NCBI GenBank assembly: GCA_032622095.1
Contig: CP136064.1
Location: 253,646,484 to 253,710,483, forward strand
Length of the DNA stretch: 64,000 bases
Source: Siphonodentalium dalli
Taxonomy: Eukaryota; Mollusca; Scaphopoda; Gadilida; Siphonodentaliidae
Reading direction: 5' to 3'
The notes under the pieces were generated by a model that did no database searches, had not been told where the DNA came from, and worked only from the letters and a program-made list of their open reading frames with translations. The position numbers and the translations under genes were made by a program. The number at the start of each line of letters is the position of its first letter. The stretch's first letter is position 1. Shown in pieces: positions 21,701 to 34,628 of this stretch.

Positions 21701-24700
21701 GGTCCGTCTGGTTTCTGTTCATGTCATAACTTGAACAGTAGTGCTCGTATCGCAATGAAATTTGGTACGGATGTTGACTACTACTATGAGAGCATGCAAT
21801 AGAGGGTTCCACTGTTTTGTTTTGGTTTTCCATTCTAGAGTTATTCATCTTTGTTTATCTGGAAATGTTGGCTTTTTGGTATATCTTGTGTCTGTTCATG
21901 TCGTAATTTCAACAATTGTGCTGGGATCTCAATGGAATTTGGTATGGATGTTCACTGCTATGAGGACATCAAAAAGAGGGTTCCATCGTTTTGTTTGAAT
22001 ATTCCATTCTAGAGTTATACATCTTTGTTCATCTGGAAATGTTGACTTTTTGGTCTGTCTGGCTGGTGTCTGTTCATGTTGTAACTTCAACAATTGTGCT
22101 GGGATCTCAATGGAATTCGGTATGGATGTTCACTGCTATGAGGATATTCAATAGGGGGTTCCATTGTTGTGCACCGCTCTTCCTGTCTAGAGTTATTCAT
22201 GTTTGTTCATCTGCAAATGTTGGCTTTTTAGTCCGTCTGGTGTCTGTTCATGTTGTAACTTCAACAATTGTGCTGGGATCTCAATGGAATTCGGTATGGA
22301 TGTTCACTGCTATGAGGACATTCAATAGGGGGTTCCATTGTTCTGTTCCGCTTTTCCATTCTAGAGTTATTCATCTTTGTTTATCAGGAAATGTTGGTTG
22401 TTTGGTCCATCCGATGTCTGTTCAGCTCATAACTTGAACAGTAATGCTCGGAACTCAATGAAATTTTGTATGGATGTTCACCACTATGAGGACATTTAAT
22501 GGCACATTTAAAAGTTTGTTTGGTTTTTTGTTCTATAGTTATCTTTGTTTATATGAAAATGCTGATTTCTGGGGCCATATGTCTGAGTATAGCCATCATA
22601 AGTTATAGATGTGCCCACACTAGGCGGTATGCCACGAGGGGGTATGCTCCGGACGACAGTCCATCTCTTGTTAATAGTCTGTCTGGGTTATTAATTGTCT
22701 GTCTGGGTAATTAATTGTATGTCTGGGTTATTAATTATATATCTGGGTTATTAATTGTTTGTCTGGGTAATTAATTGTCTGTCTGGGTAATTAATTGTCT
22801 GTCTGTGTAATTAATTGTCTGTTTGGGTTATTAATTGTCTGTCTGGGTAATTAATTGTCTGTCTGGGTAATTGTCTGTCTGGGTAATTAATTGTCTGTCT
22901 GGGTAATTAATTGTCTGTCCGGGTAATTAATTGTCTGTCTGTGTAATTCATTGTCTGTCAGGGTAGTTAATTGTCTGTCTGTGTAATTAATTGTCTGTCT
23001 GTGTAATTAATTGTCTGTTTGGGTTATTAATTGTCTGTCTGGGTAATTAATTGTCTGTCTGGGTAATTGTCTGTCTGGGTAATTAATTGTCTGTCTGGGT
23101 AATTAATTGTCTGTCTGGGTAATTAATTGTCTGTCCGGGTAATTAATTGTCTGTCTGTGTAATTCATTGTCTGTCAGGGTAGTTAATTGTCTGTCTGTGT
23201 AATTAATTGTCTGTCTGAATAATTAATTGTCTGTCTGGGTTATTAATTGTCTGTCTGGGTTATTAATTGTCTGCCTGTGTAACTAATAGTCTGTCTGGGT
23301 TATTAATTGTATATCTGGGTTATTAATTGTTTGTCTGGGTAATTAATTGTCTGTCTGGGTAATTAATTGTCTGTCTGTGTAATTAATTGTCTGTTTGGGT
23401 TATTAATTGTCTGTCTGGGTAATTAATTGTATGTCTGGATAATTAATTGTCTGTCTGGGTAATCAATTGTCTGTCTGTGTAATTGTCTGTCTGGGTAATT
23501 AATTGTCTGTCTGGGTTATTAATTGTCTGTCTGTGTTATTAATTGTCTGTCTGGGTTATTAATTGTCTGTCTGGGTAATTAATTGTCTGTCTGTGTAATT
23601 GTCTGTCTGGGTAATTAATTGTCTGTCTGGGTTATTAATTGTCTGTCCGGGTAATTAATTGTCTGTCTGGGTAATTAATTCTCTGTCTGGGTAATTAATT
23701 GTCTGTCTGGGTAATTAATTGTCTGTCTGGGTTATTAATTGTCTGTCTGGGTTATTAATTGTCTGTCTGTGTAATCAATTGTCTGTCTGGGTTATTAATT
23801 GTCTGTCTGGGAAATTAATTGACTCTCTGTGTAATTAATTGTCTGTCTGGGAAATTAATTGCCTGTCTGTGTAATTAATTGTCTGTCTGGGTTATTAATT
23901 GTCTGTCTGGGTTATTAATTGTCTGTCTGGGTAATCAATTGTCTGTCTGGGTAATTAATTGTCTGTCTGGTTAATCAATTGTCTGTGTAATTAATTGTAT
24001 GTCTTGGTAATTGTCTGTCTGTAATTAATTGTCAGTCTATGTAATTAATTGTCTGTCTGGGTAATTAATTCTCTGTCTGGGTTATTAATTGTCTGTGTTA
24101 TTAATTGTCTGTCTGGGTAATCAATTGTCTGTCTGTGTAATTAATTGTCTGTTTGTGTAATTTATTGTCTGTCTGGGAAATTAATTGCCTGTCTGGGTTA
24201 TTAATTGTCTGTCTGGATAATCAATTGTCTGTCTGGGTAATTAATTGTCTGTGTAATTAATTGTCTGTCTGGGTAATTGTCTGTCTATGTAATTAATTGT
24301 CTGTCTGGTTAATCAATTGTCTGTGTAATTAATTGTCTGTCTGGGTATTTGTCTATCTATGTAATTAATTGTCCGTCTGGGTTATTAATTGTCTGTCTGG
24401 GTAATCAATTGTCTGTCTGGGTAATTAATTGGCTGTCTGGTTAATCAATTGTCTGTCTGGGTAATTAATTGTCTGTCTTGGTAATTAATTGTCTGTCCGG
24501 GTAATTAATTGTATGTCTGTGGTAATTTAAGTATATGGAAACCAATTGTCTGTCTGGGTAATTAATTGTCTGTCTGGGTAATTGTCTGTCCGGGTAATTA
24601 ATTGTCTGTCTGGGTAATTAATTGTCTGTCTGGGTTATCAATTGTCTGTTTTGGGTAATTAATTGTCTGTCTGGGTAATTAATTGTCTGTCCGGGCAATT

Positions 24701-25300
24701 AATTGTCTGTCTGGGGTAATTTAAGTTTATGGGAACCAATTGTCTGTCTGGGTAATTAATTGTCTGTCTGGGTAATTGTCTGTCCGGGTAATTAATTGTC
24801 TGTCTGGGTAATTAATTGTCTGTGTAATTAATTGTCTGTCTGGGTAATTAGTTGTCTGTCTGTGTAATTAATTGTCTGTCTAATTAATTGTCTGTCTGTG
24901 TTACTAATTGTCTGTCTGGGTAATTCATTGTCTGTCTGGGTTACTGATTGTCTGTCTGGGTAATTAATTGTATGTCTGTGTAATTAATTGTCTGTCTGGG
25001 TTACTAATTGTCTGTGTGTAATTAATTGTCTCTCTGTGTAATCAATTGTCTGTGTGTATAATTAATTGTATGTCTGTGTAATTAATTGTCTGTCTGGGTT
25101 ACTAATTGTCTGTGTGTAATTAATTGTCTCTCTGTGTAATCAATTGTCTGTGTGTATAATTAATTGTCTGTCTGGGTTATTAATTGTCTGTCTGGGTAAT
25201 TAGTTGTCTGTCTGTGTAATTACTTGTCTGTCTGTGTAATTACTTGTCTGTCTGTGTAATGAATTGTCTGTCTGGGTAATTAATTGTCTGTCTGGGTAAT
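18757..25300 (+). repeat. Higher-order repeat copy 2
   Basis: Head-to-tail second copy of the 12,161-18,756 block, including its own copy of the 1,388-bp insertion. It diverges at about 25,300, where GGTCACTAATTG and later variants replace the expected text. It is slightly shorter than copy 1 through indels of whole units. Confidence 0.85.
21283..22670 (+). mobile_element. Pearl-like element with ~175-bp tandem units (copy 2)
   Basis: Same sequence as 14,687-16,074 shifted by 6,596 bp; no difference was noticed in the stretches compared. Both copies sit at the equivalent satellite position, so one insertion event followed by tandem duplication of the surrounding 6.6 kb explains them better than two insertions. 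Confidence 0.85.
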
Positions 25301-28300
25301 TGTCTGTCTGGGTCACTAATTGTCTGTCTGGGTAATTAATTGTCTGTCTGGGTAATTAAGTGTCTGTCTGTGTAATTAATTGTCTGTCGGGGTAATTAAT
25401 TGTCTGGGTAATTAATTGTCTGTATAATTAATTGTTTGTCTGGGTTACTAATTGTCTGTATGGGTAATTAATTGTCTGTCCGGGTAATTAATTGTCTGTC
25501 TGGGTAATTCATTGTCTGTCTGTAATTAATTGTCTGTCTGGGTAATTAATTGTCTGTCTGGGTAATTAATTGTCTGTCTGTGTAATTAATTGTCTGTCTG
25601 GGTAATCAATTGTCTGTCTGGGTAATTGCCTGTCTGGGTAATTAATTGTCTGTCTGGGTTACTAATTATCTGTCTGTGTAATTTATTGTCTGTCTGTGTA
25701 ATTAATTGTCTGTCTGTGTAATTGTCTGTCTGGGTAATTAATTGTCTGTCTGGGTTATTAATTGTCTGTCCGGGTAATTAATTGTCTGTCTGGGTAATTA
25801 ATTCTCTGTCTGGGTAATTAATTGTCTGTCTGGGTAATTAATTGTCTGTCTGGGTTATTAATTGTCTGTCTGGGTTATTAATTGTCTGTCTGGGTAATCA
25901 ATTGTCTGTCTGGGTTATTAATTGTCTGTCTGGGAAATTAATTGACTCTCTGTGTAATTAATTGTCTGTCTGGGAAATTAATTGCCTGTCTGTGTAATTA
26001 ATTGTCTGTCTGGGTTATTAATTGTCTGTCTGGGTTATTAATTGTCTGTCTGGGTAATCAATTGTCTGTCTGGGTAATTAATTGTCTGTCTGGTTAATCA
26101 ATTGTCTGTGTAATTAATTGTATGTCTTGGTAATTGTCTGTCTGTAATTAATTGTCGGTCTATGTAATTAATTGTCTGTCTGGGTAATTAATTCTCTGTC
26201 TGGGTTATTAATTGTCTGTGTTATTAATTGTCTGTCTGGGTAATCAATTGTCTGTCTGTGTAATTAATTGTCTGTTTGTGTAATTTATTGTCTGTCTGGG
26301 AAATTAATTGCCTGTCTGGGTTATTAATTGTCTGTCTGGGTAATCAATTGTCTGTCTGGGTAATTAATTGTCTGTGTAATTAATTGTCTGTCTGGGTAAT
26401 TGTCCGTCTATGTAATTAATTGTCTGTCTGGTTAATCAATTGTCTGTGTAATTAATTGTCTGTCTGGGTAATTGTCTATCTATGTAATTAATTGTCTGTC
26501 TGGGTTATTAATTGTCTGTCTGGGTAATCAATTGTCTGTCTGGGTAATTAATTGTCTGTCTGGTTAATCAATTGTCTGTCTGGGTAATTAATTGTATGTC
26601 TGTGGTAATTTAAGTATATGGAAACCAATTGTCTGTCTGGGTAATTAATTGTCTGTCTGGGTAATTGTCTGTCCGGGTAATTAATTGTCTGTCTGGGTAA
26701 TTAATTGTCTGTCTGGGTTATCAATTGTCTGTTTTGGGTAATTAATTGTCTGTCTGGGTAATTAATTGTCTGTCCGGGCAATTAATTGTCTGTCTGTGGT
26801 AATTTAAGTATATGGGAACCAATTGTCTGTCTGGGTAATTAATTGTCTGTCTGGGTAATTGTCTGTCCGGGTAATTAATTGTCTGTCTGGGTAATTAATT
26901 GTCTGTGTAATTAATTGTCTGTCTGGGTAATTAATTGTCTGTCTGGGTAATTAAGTGTCTGTCTGTGTAATTAATTGTCTGTCGGGGTAATTAATTGTCT
27001 GGGTAATTAATTGTCTGTATAATTAATTGTTTGTCTGGGTTACTAATTGTCTGTATGGGTAATTAATTGTCTGTCCGGGTAATTAATTGTCTGTCTGGGT
27101 AATTCATTGTCTGTCTGTAATTAATTGTCTGTCTGGGTAATTAATTGTCTGTCTGGGTAATTAATTGTCTGTCTGTGTAATTAATTGTCTGTCTGGGTAA
27201 TTAATTGTCTGTCTGGGTAATTGTCTGTCTGGGTAATTAATTGTCTGTCTGGGTTACTAATTGTCTGTCTGTGTAATTTATTGTCTGTCTGTGTACTTAA
27301 TTGTCTGTCTGTGTAATTGTCTGTCTGGGTAATTAATTGTCTGTCTGGGTTATTAATTGTCTGTCCGGGTAATTAATTGTCTGTCTGGGTAATTAATTCT
27401 CTGTCTGGGTAATTAATTGTCTGTCTGGGTAATTAATTGTCTGTCTGGGTTATTAATTGTCTGTCTGGGTTATTAATTGTCTGTCTGGATAATCAATTGT
27501 CTGTCTGGGTTATTAATTGTCTGTCTGGGAAATTAATTGACTCTCTGTGTAATTAATTGTCTGTCTGGGAAATTAATTGCCTGTCTGTGTAATTAATTGT
27601 CTGTCTGGGTTATTAATTGTCTGTCTGGGTTATTAATTGTCTGTCTGGGTAATCAATTGTCTGTCTGGGTAATTAATTGTCTGTTTGGTTAATCAATTGT
27701 CTGTGTAATTAATTGTATGTCTTGGTAATTGTCTGTCTGTACTTAATTGTCAGTCTATGTAATTAATTGTCTGTCTGGGTAATTAATTCTCTGTCTGGGT
27801 TATTAATTGTCTGTGTTATTAATTGTCTGTCTGGGTAATCAATTGTCTGTCTGTGTAATTAATTGTCTGTTTGTGTAATTTATTGTCTGTCTGGGAAATT
27901 AATTGCCTGTCTGGGTTATTAATTGTCTGTCTGGGTAATCAATTGTCTGTCTGGGTAATTAATTGTCTGTGTAATTAATTGTCTGTCTGGGTAATTGTCC
28001 GTCTATGTAATTAATTGTCTGTCTGGTTAATCAATTGTCTGTGTAATTAATTGTCTGTCTGGGTAATTGTCTATCTATGTAATTAATTGTCTGTCTGGGT
28101 TATTAATTGTCTGTCTGGGTAATCAATTTTCTGTCTGGGTAATTAATTGTCTGTCTGGTTAATCAATTGTCTGTCTGGGTAATTAATTGTATGTCTGTGG
28201 TAATTTAAGTATATGGAAACCAATTGTCTGTCTGGGTAATTAATTGTCTGTCTGGGTAATTGTCTGTCCGGGTAATTAATTGTCTGTCTGGGTAATTAAT

Positions 28301-31300
28301 TGTCTGTCTGGGTTATCAATTGTCTGTTTTGGGTAATTAATTGTCTGTCTGGGTAATTAATTGTCTGTCCGGGCAATTAATTGTCTGTCTGTGGTAATTT
28401 AAGTATATGGGAACCAATTGTCTGTCTGGGTAATTAATTGTCTGTCTGGGTAATTGTCTGTCCGGGTAATTAATTGTCTGTCTGGGTAATTAATTGTCTG
28501 TGTAATTAATTGTCTGTCTGGGTGATTAGTTGTCTGTCTGTGTAATTAATTGTCTGTCTAATTAATTGTCTGTCTGTGTTACTAATTGTCTGTCTGGGTA
28601 ATTCATTGTCTGTCTGGGTTACTGATTGTCTGTCTGGGTAATTAATTGTATGTCTGTGTAATTAATTGTCTGTCTGGGTTACTAATTGTCTGTGTGTAAT
28701 TAATTGTCTCTCTGTGTAATCAATTGTCTGTGTGTATAATTAATTGTATGTCTGTGTAATTAATTGTCTGTCTGGGTTACTAATTGTCTGTGTGTAATTA
28801 ATTGTCTCTCTGTGTAATCAATTGTCTCTCTGTGTAATCAATTGTCTGTGTGTATAATTAATTGTCTGTCTGGGTTATTAATTGTCTGTCTGGGTAATTA
28901 GTTGTCTGTCTGTGTAATTACTTGTCTGTCTGTGTAATTACTTGTCTGTCTGTGTAATGAATTGTCTGTCTGGGTAATTAATTGTCTGTCTGGGTAATTG
29001 TCTGTCTGGGTCACTAATTGTCTGTCTGGGTAATTAATTGTCTGTCTGGGTAATTAAGTGTCTGTCTGTGTAATTAATTGTCTGTCGGGGTAATTAATTG
29101 TCTGGGTAATTAATTGTCTGTATAATTAATTGTTTGTCTGGGTTACTAATTGTCTGTATGGGTAATTAATTGTCTGTCCGGGTAATTAATTGTCTGTCTG
29201 GGTAATTCATTGTCTGTCTGTAATTAATTGTCTGTCTGGGTAATTAATTGTCTGTCTGGGTAATTAATTGTCTGTCTGTGTAATTAATTGTCTGTCTGGG
29301 TAATTAATTGTCTGTCTGGGTAATTGTCTGTCTGGGTAATTAATTGTCTGTCTGGGTTACTAATTGTCTGTCTGTGTAATTTATTGTCTGTCTGTGTAAT
29401 TAATTGTCTGTCTGTGTAATTGTCTGTCTGGGTAATTAATTGTCTGTCTGGGTTATTAATTGTCTGTCCGGGTAATTAATTGTCTGTCTGGGTAATTAAT
29501 TCTCTGTCTGGGTAATTAATTGTCTGTCTGGGTAATTAATTGTCTGTCTGGGTTATTAATTGTCTGTCTGGGTTATTAATTGTCTGTCTGGGTAATCAAT
29601 TGTCTGTCTGGGTTATTAATTGTCTGTCTGGGAAATTAATTGACTCTCTGTGTAATTAATTGTCTGTCTGGGAAATTAATTGCCTGTCTGTGTAATTAAT
29701 TGTCTGTCTGGGTTATTAATTGTCTGTCTGGGTTATTAATTGTCTGTCTGGGTAATCAATTGTCTGTCTGGGTAATTAATTGTCTGTCTGGTTAATCAAT
29801 TGTCTGTGTAATTAATTGTATGTCTTGGTAATTGTCTGTCTGTAATTAATTGTCAGTCTATGTAATTAATTGTCTGTCTGGGTAATTAATTCTCTGTCTG
29901 GGTTATTAATTGTCTGTGTTATTAATTGTCTGTCTGGGTAATCAATTGTCTGTCTGTGTAATTAATTGTCTGTTTGTGTAATTTATTGTCTGTCTGGGAA
30001 ATTAATTGCCTGTCTGGGTTATTAATTGTCTGTCTGGGTAATCAATTGTCTGTCTGGGTAATTAATTGTCTGTAATTAATTGTCTGTCTGGGTAATTGTC
30101 CGTCTATGTAATTAATTGTCTGTCTGGTTAATCAATTGTCTGTGTAATTAATTGTCTGTCTGGGTAATTGTCTATCTATGTAATTAATTGTCTGTCTGGG
30201 TTATTAATTGTCTGTCTGGGTAATCAATTGTCTGTCTGGGTAATTAATTGTCTGTCTGGTTAATCAATTGTCTGTCTGGGTAATTAATTGTATGTCTGTG
30301 GTAATTTAAGTATATGGAAACCAATTGTCTGTCTGGGTAATTAATTGTCTGTCTGGGTAATTGTCTGTCCGGGTAATTAATTGTCTGTCTGGGTAATTAA
30401 TTGTCTGTCTGGGTTATCAATTGTCTGTTTTGGGTAATTAATTGTCTGTCTGGGTAATTAATTGTCTGTCCGGGCAATTAATTGTCTGTCTGTGGTAATT
30501 TAAGTATATGGGAACCAATTGTCTGTCTGGGTAATTAATTGTCTGTCTGGGTAATTGTCTGTCCGGGTAATTAATTGTCTGTCTGGGTAATTAATTGTCT
30601 GTGTAATTAATTGTCTGTCTGGGTAATTAGTTGTCTGTCTGTGTAATTAATTGTCTGTCTAATTAATTGTCTGTCTGTGTTACTAATTGTCTGTCTGGGT
30701 AATTCATTGTCTGTCTGGGTTACTGATTGTCTGTCTGGGTAATTAATTGTATGTCTGTGTAATTAATTGTCTGTCTGGGTTACTAATTGTCTGTGTGTAA
30801 TTAATTGTCTCTCTGTGTAATCAGTTGTCTGTGTGTATAATTAATTGTATGTCTGTGTAATTAATTGTCTGTCTGGGTTACTAATTGTCTGTGTGTAATT
30901 AATTGTCTCTCTGTGTAATCAATTGTCTGTGTGTATAATTAATTGTCTGTCTGGGTTATTAATTGTCTGTCTGGGTAATTAGTTGTCTGTCTGTGTAATT
31001 AATTCTCTGTCTGGGTAATTACTTGTCTGTCTGGGTAATTAATTGTCTGTCTGGGTTATTATTTGTCTGTCTGGGTTATTAATTGTCTGTCTGGGTAATT
31101 GTCTGTCTGGGTCACTAATTGTCTGTCTGGGTAATTAATTGTCTGTCTGGGTAATTAAGTGTCTGTCTGTGTAATTAATTGTCTGTCGGGGTAATTAATT
31201 GTCTGGGTAATTAATTGTCTGTCTGGGTAATTGTCTATCTATGTAATTAATTGTCTGTCTGGGTTATTAATTGTCTGTCTGGGTAATCAATTGTCTGTCT

Positions 31301-32620
31301 GGGTAATTAATTGTCTGTCTGGTTAATCAATTGTCGGTCTGGGTAATTAATTGTATGTCTGTGGTAATTTAAGTATATGGAAACCAATTGTCTGTCTGGG
31401 TAATTAATTGTCTGTCTGGGTAATTGTCTGTCCGGGTAATTAATTGTCTGTCTGGGTAATTAATTGTCTGTCTGGGTTATCAATTGTCTGTTTTGGGTAA
31501 TTAATTGTCTGTCTGGGTAATTAATTGTCTGTCCGGGCAATTAATTGTCTGTCTGTGGTAATTTAAGTATATGGGAACCAATTGTCTGTCTGGGTAATTA
31601 ATTGTCTGTCTGGGTAATTGTCTGTCCGGGTAATTAATTGTCTGTCTGGGTAATTAATTGTCTGTGTAATTAATTGTCTGTCTGGGTAATTAGTTGTCTG
31701 TCTGTGTAATTAATTGTCTGTCTAATTAATTGTCTGTCTGTGTTACTAATTGTCTGTCTGGGTAATTCATTGTCTGTCTGGGTTACTGATTGTCTGTCTG
31801 GGTAATTAATTGTATGTCTGTGTAATTAATTGTCTGTCTGGGTTACTAATTGTCTGTGTGTAATTAATTGTCTCTCTGTGTAATCAGTTGTCTGTGTGTA
31901 TAATTAATTGTATGTCTGTGTAATTAATTGTCTGTCTGGGTTACTAATTGTCTGTGTGTAATTAATTGTCTCTCTGTGTAATCAATTGTCTGTGTGTATA
32001 ATTAATTGTCTGTCTGGGTTATTAATTGTCTGTCTGGGTAATTAGTTGTCTGTCTGTGTAATTAATTCTCTGTCTGGGTAATTACTTGTCTGTCTGGGTA
32101 ATTAATTGTCTGTCTGGGTTATTATTTGTCTGTCTGGGTTATTAATTGTCTGTCTGGGTAATTGTCTGTCTGGGTCACTAATTGTCTGTCTGGGTAATTA
32201 ATTGTCTGTCTGGGTAATTAAGTGTCTGTCTGTGTAATTAATTGTCTGTCGGGGTAATTAATTGTCTGGGTAATTAATTGTCTGTATAATTAATTGTTTG
32301 TCTGGGTTACTAATTGTCTGTATGGGTAATTAATTGTCTGTCCGGGTAATTAATTGTCTGTCTGGGTAATTCATTGTCTGTCTGTAATTAATTGTCTGTC
32401 TGGGTAATTAATTGTCTGTCTGGGTAATTAATTGTCTGTCTGTGTAATTAATTGTCTGTCTGGGTAATTAATTGTCTGTCTGTGTAATTGTCTGTCTGGG
32501 TAATTAATTGTCTGTCTGGGTTACTAATTGTCTGTCTGTGTAATTTATTGTCTGTCTGTGTAATTAATTGTCTGTTTGTGTTATTGTCTCTCTGGGTAAT
32601 TAATTGTCTGTCTGGGTTAT
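25300..32620 (+). repeat. Further higher-order repeats of the minisatellite
   Basis: Landmark variants recur at irregular spacing. TTTAAGTATATGGAAACC occurs near 26,600, 28,200, 30,300 and 31,365. GGTCACTAATTG occurs near 25,314, 29,010, 31,110 and 32,175. GAAATTAATTGACTCTC occurs near 25,931, 27,530 and 29,635. Spacings of about 1.06, 1.6, 2.1 and 3.7 kb indicate repeated unequal exchange with blocks of different size. Confidence 0.8.
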
Positions 32621-32675
32621 TTTGAACTTGATTGCTACATTATGTGCCCTGTTTTCATTGGAACTTAGACCCTAC

Positions 32676-33091
32676 ATATCTATGGGAGGCGAAATTCACA
32701 TTTAATAACCAATTACGCTGTAGCGTAATTCAGATTTCCATTACGCTTAAGGGTAATACCATTATGCTTAAGTGTAATTCAAGGGTAAGGGTAATTCAAA
32801 TTCCATATATCAAAACTCCCCTGGAGCTGAAATGGATGCATCCAATTATTGCTGCTAATAACTTTTGATATATATCTGCCTTAGATGATACCATTATATG
32901 TAAGGTAGTAAGGCTATGAAAACCTATTAAGCTGCATTACACTTAAGCGTAAATGCATTACGCTTGAAGCGTAAATGCATTACTCTTGAGTGTAATGGAG
33001 TTGTGTGAGGCTATTACGCTTAATTAAGCGTAATGGCATTATGCTTAAGCCTAATTAGCTATTAAATATGAATTTGGCCTCCCATACATAT
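32676..33091. mobile_element. MITE with internal ATTACGCTTAAG palindromes
   Basis: Inverted ends ATATCTATGGGAGGC at the left and GCCTCCCATACATAT at the right continue into AAATTCACATTTAATA and its complement. The interior is filled with alternating ATTACGCTTAAGCGTAAT-like palindromes. There is no transposase. It lies directly after the end of the minisatellite array. A target duplication was not resolved. Confidence 0.7.
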
Positions 33092-33347
33092 CAACATTGA
33101 TTTGAATGAGGCTTATCCAAGATCTTTTGGCTGGTTCAGATTTATTAATTCTTTGTTGAATAAACTAAATATGAAAACTTTTCAACAGGGGTGGGGGTGG
33201 GGGTCTCGATGACCCAATGGTGAGTTTCCCCCATAACAGTGGTTTGGTCGGATAAGTGACTTTTGACTGTAAAGTCATACGCTATTCAAATTTTATGCCA
33301 AGTTGTGACACTTGAACAAGGACACTTGTACTGTACTTGCTTCTTCG

Positions 33348-33730
33348 CAGGGAACAGCCTAGGGTCAAAATATAGGGAGAAGTGACTTCTCCCTCTTGGA
33401 AAAATAAGGAGAAGTGGGGGCTTACCAGGGAGAAGTGGAGCGTTAGTGCGACTATTTGTCGCTAGTAACTATTCATTAGAACTGATTGTTTTAGCTGTTA
33501 TTATTGTCCACAATAGATTTTCTACATGGGTGAGGATAAACTGGAAGTGTTAAGCTGAGCAGTAGATCATCCAGTCACCAATTCTTCAGGGAGATTAAAA
33601 ATTTAACTAAAAAACTTTGTTTATTTTGTTTTTTGTTTTTTTAAGGGAGACATCCACTTCTCCCTGACGTCATTTCAGGGAGACTTGCGGCCACACAGGG
33701 CGACTATTTCGCCCCCTAGGCTGGTCCCTG
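33348..33730. mobile_element. hAT-type MITE with 8-bp TSD
   Basis: CAGGGAACAGCCTAGGG at the left and CCCCTAGGCTGGTCCCTG at the right form TIRs. CTTCTTCG is repeated exactly on both sides (33,340-33,347 and 33,731-33,738). An 8-bp duplication is the hallmark of the hAT superfamily. The interior carries AGGGAGAAGTGACTTCTCCC palindromes and no ORF. Related copies or ends are at 4308-4415 and 40,949-41,410. Confidence 0.88.
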
Positions 33731-33738
33731 CTTCTTCG

Positions 33739-34628
33739 TAGCTAGACTTGAAATAGGCACTAGGATTGTTGTGTGATCGTAAGAAAGTGGTGGGAAGTGT
33801 GTGTTGCCACTGTAATGAAGCGTATGTAAAATGGCAGCAGCATTAGACTCAGCATGGCACAATCTGGAGTAATAATGTAAATGTTCAAGCGCTTAGAGAC
33901 ACATGTGATTATAAAGCGCTACATAAAAAATATTAGTCTAGTGCAGTAAGTTTATCCCCGAGCTTGCTAGTCATACTCTATCATCGAAGTGAATAACCCA
34001 CAGTCATTTCCACTGCATCTAACACCTCCAGCCTATCCATAACTGACCAATTAGGAAACATTTAAAAAATAAGTACACCCTGTAATAATCCCCAATAATG
34101 GTAATATGTGACAAAGATCTCAGATATTCAATATATTTTATATAAAATATGGTCATGATTTTGAAATGGCTATTATGACGAATATGGTCAAATATCACAA
34201 AACATATTATAAATAATAGTAACAATCTTTAAAAAAATGGACGGAAACTGATTAAATTAAGGCCTCTTTATTTACAAAATAAATATATTGATGCCTCACT
34301 CCAGTCTCTATAAAAAGGTGCAGCAAACATTTGAGACAAAGTCTTTCCAATTCCAGCTCAAATTGGATTTCTAATCATAAAATCTCAATCAATGATTCAC
34401 TATGAAGCAGAAAGTGATAATCATCCATCAATTTCCAATGCATGGATGGTAAGACTCAGTGTTCATATTACACTGCTATCTGACTGCTGTACTTATAGGT
34501 ACTCAAGGCCTTCGAAGTGGGTTGATGAGAAAAAACATACATTTTTAAAAACCTCTGTAAAACAACCAACATAAACAACTATGTAAAAACAGATCAACTT
34601 TGTTCTTATTTTCATTATGCAAAATCTC
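33739..34628. other. No gene seen
   Basis: AT-rich. A stretch near 33,875-33,930 (CAAGCGCTTAGAGACAC ... TATAAAGCGCTACATAAA) resembles 3' tails seen in several animal SINEs, but no tRNA-like head was found in front of it. Nothing else was recognised. Confidence 0.4.

Larger units (their letters stand above)
8241..32620 (+). repeat. Giant 20-bp minisatellite array (~24 kb)
   Basis: The array is built almost entirely of TTAATTGTCTGTCTGGGTAA and close variants: GGGTTATTAATT, GTGTAATTAATT, CCCGGG, GGTAATCAATT, and a 16-bp form lacking one AATT step. There are roughly a thousand units after subtracting insertions. Rare variant units recur in fixed order, so higher-order repeats are present. The first block is 8241-8995 and the second starts about 9620. 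It has no coding content. Location in heterochromatin cannot be judged from sequence. Confidence 0.97.

Noticed and set aside
8241-32620. CRISPR array
   Set aside because: Units are contiguous 20-bp repeats with no unique spacers, the context is eukaryotic, and there are no cas genes.
33875-33930. SINE 3' tail (AAGCGCTACATAAA)
   Set aside because: Suggestive wording only; no promoter head or target duplication was found.
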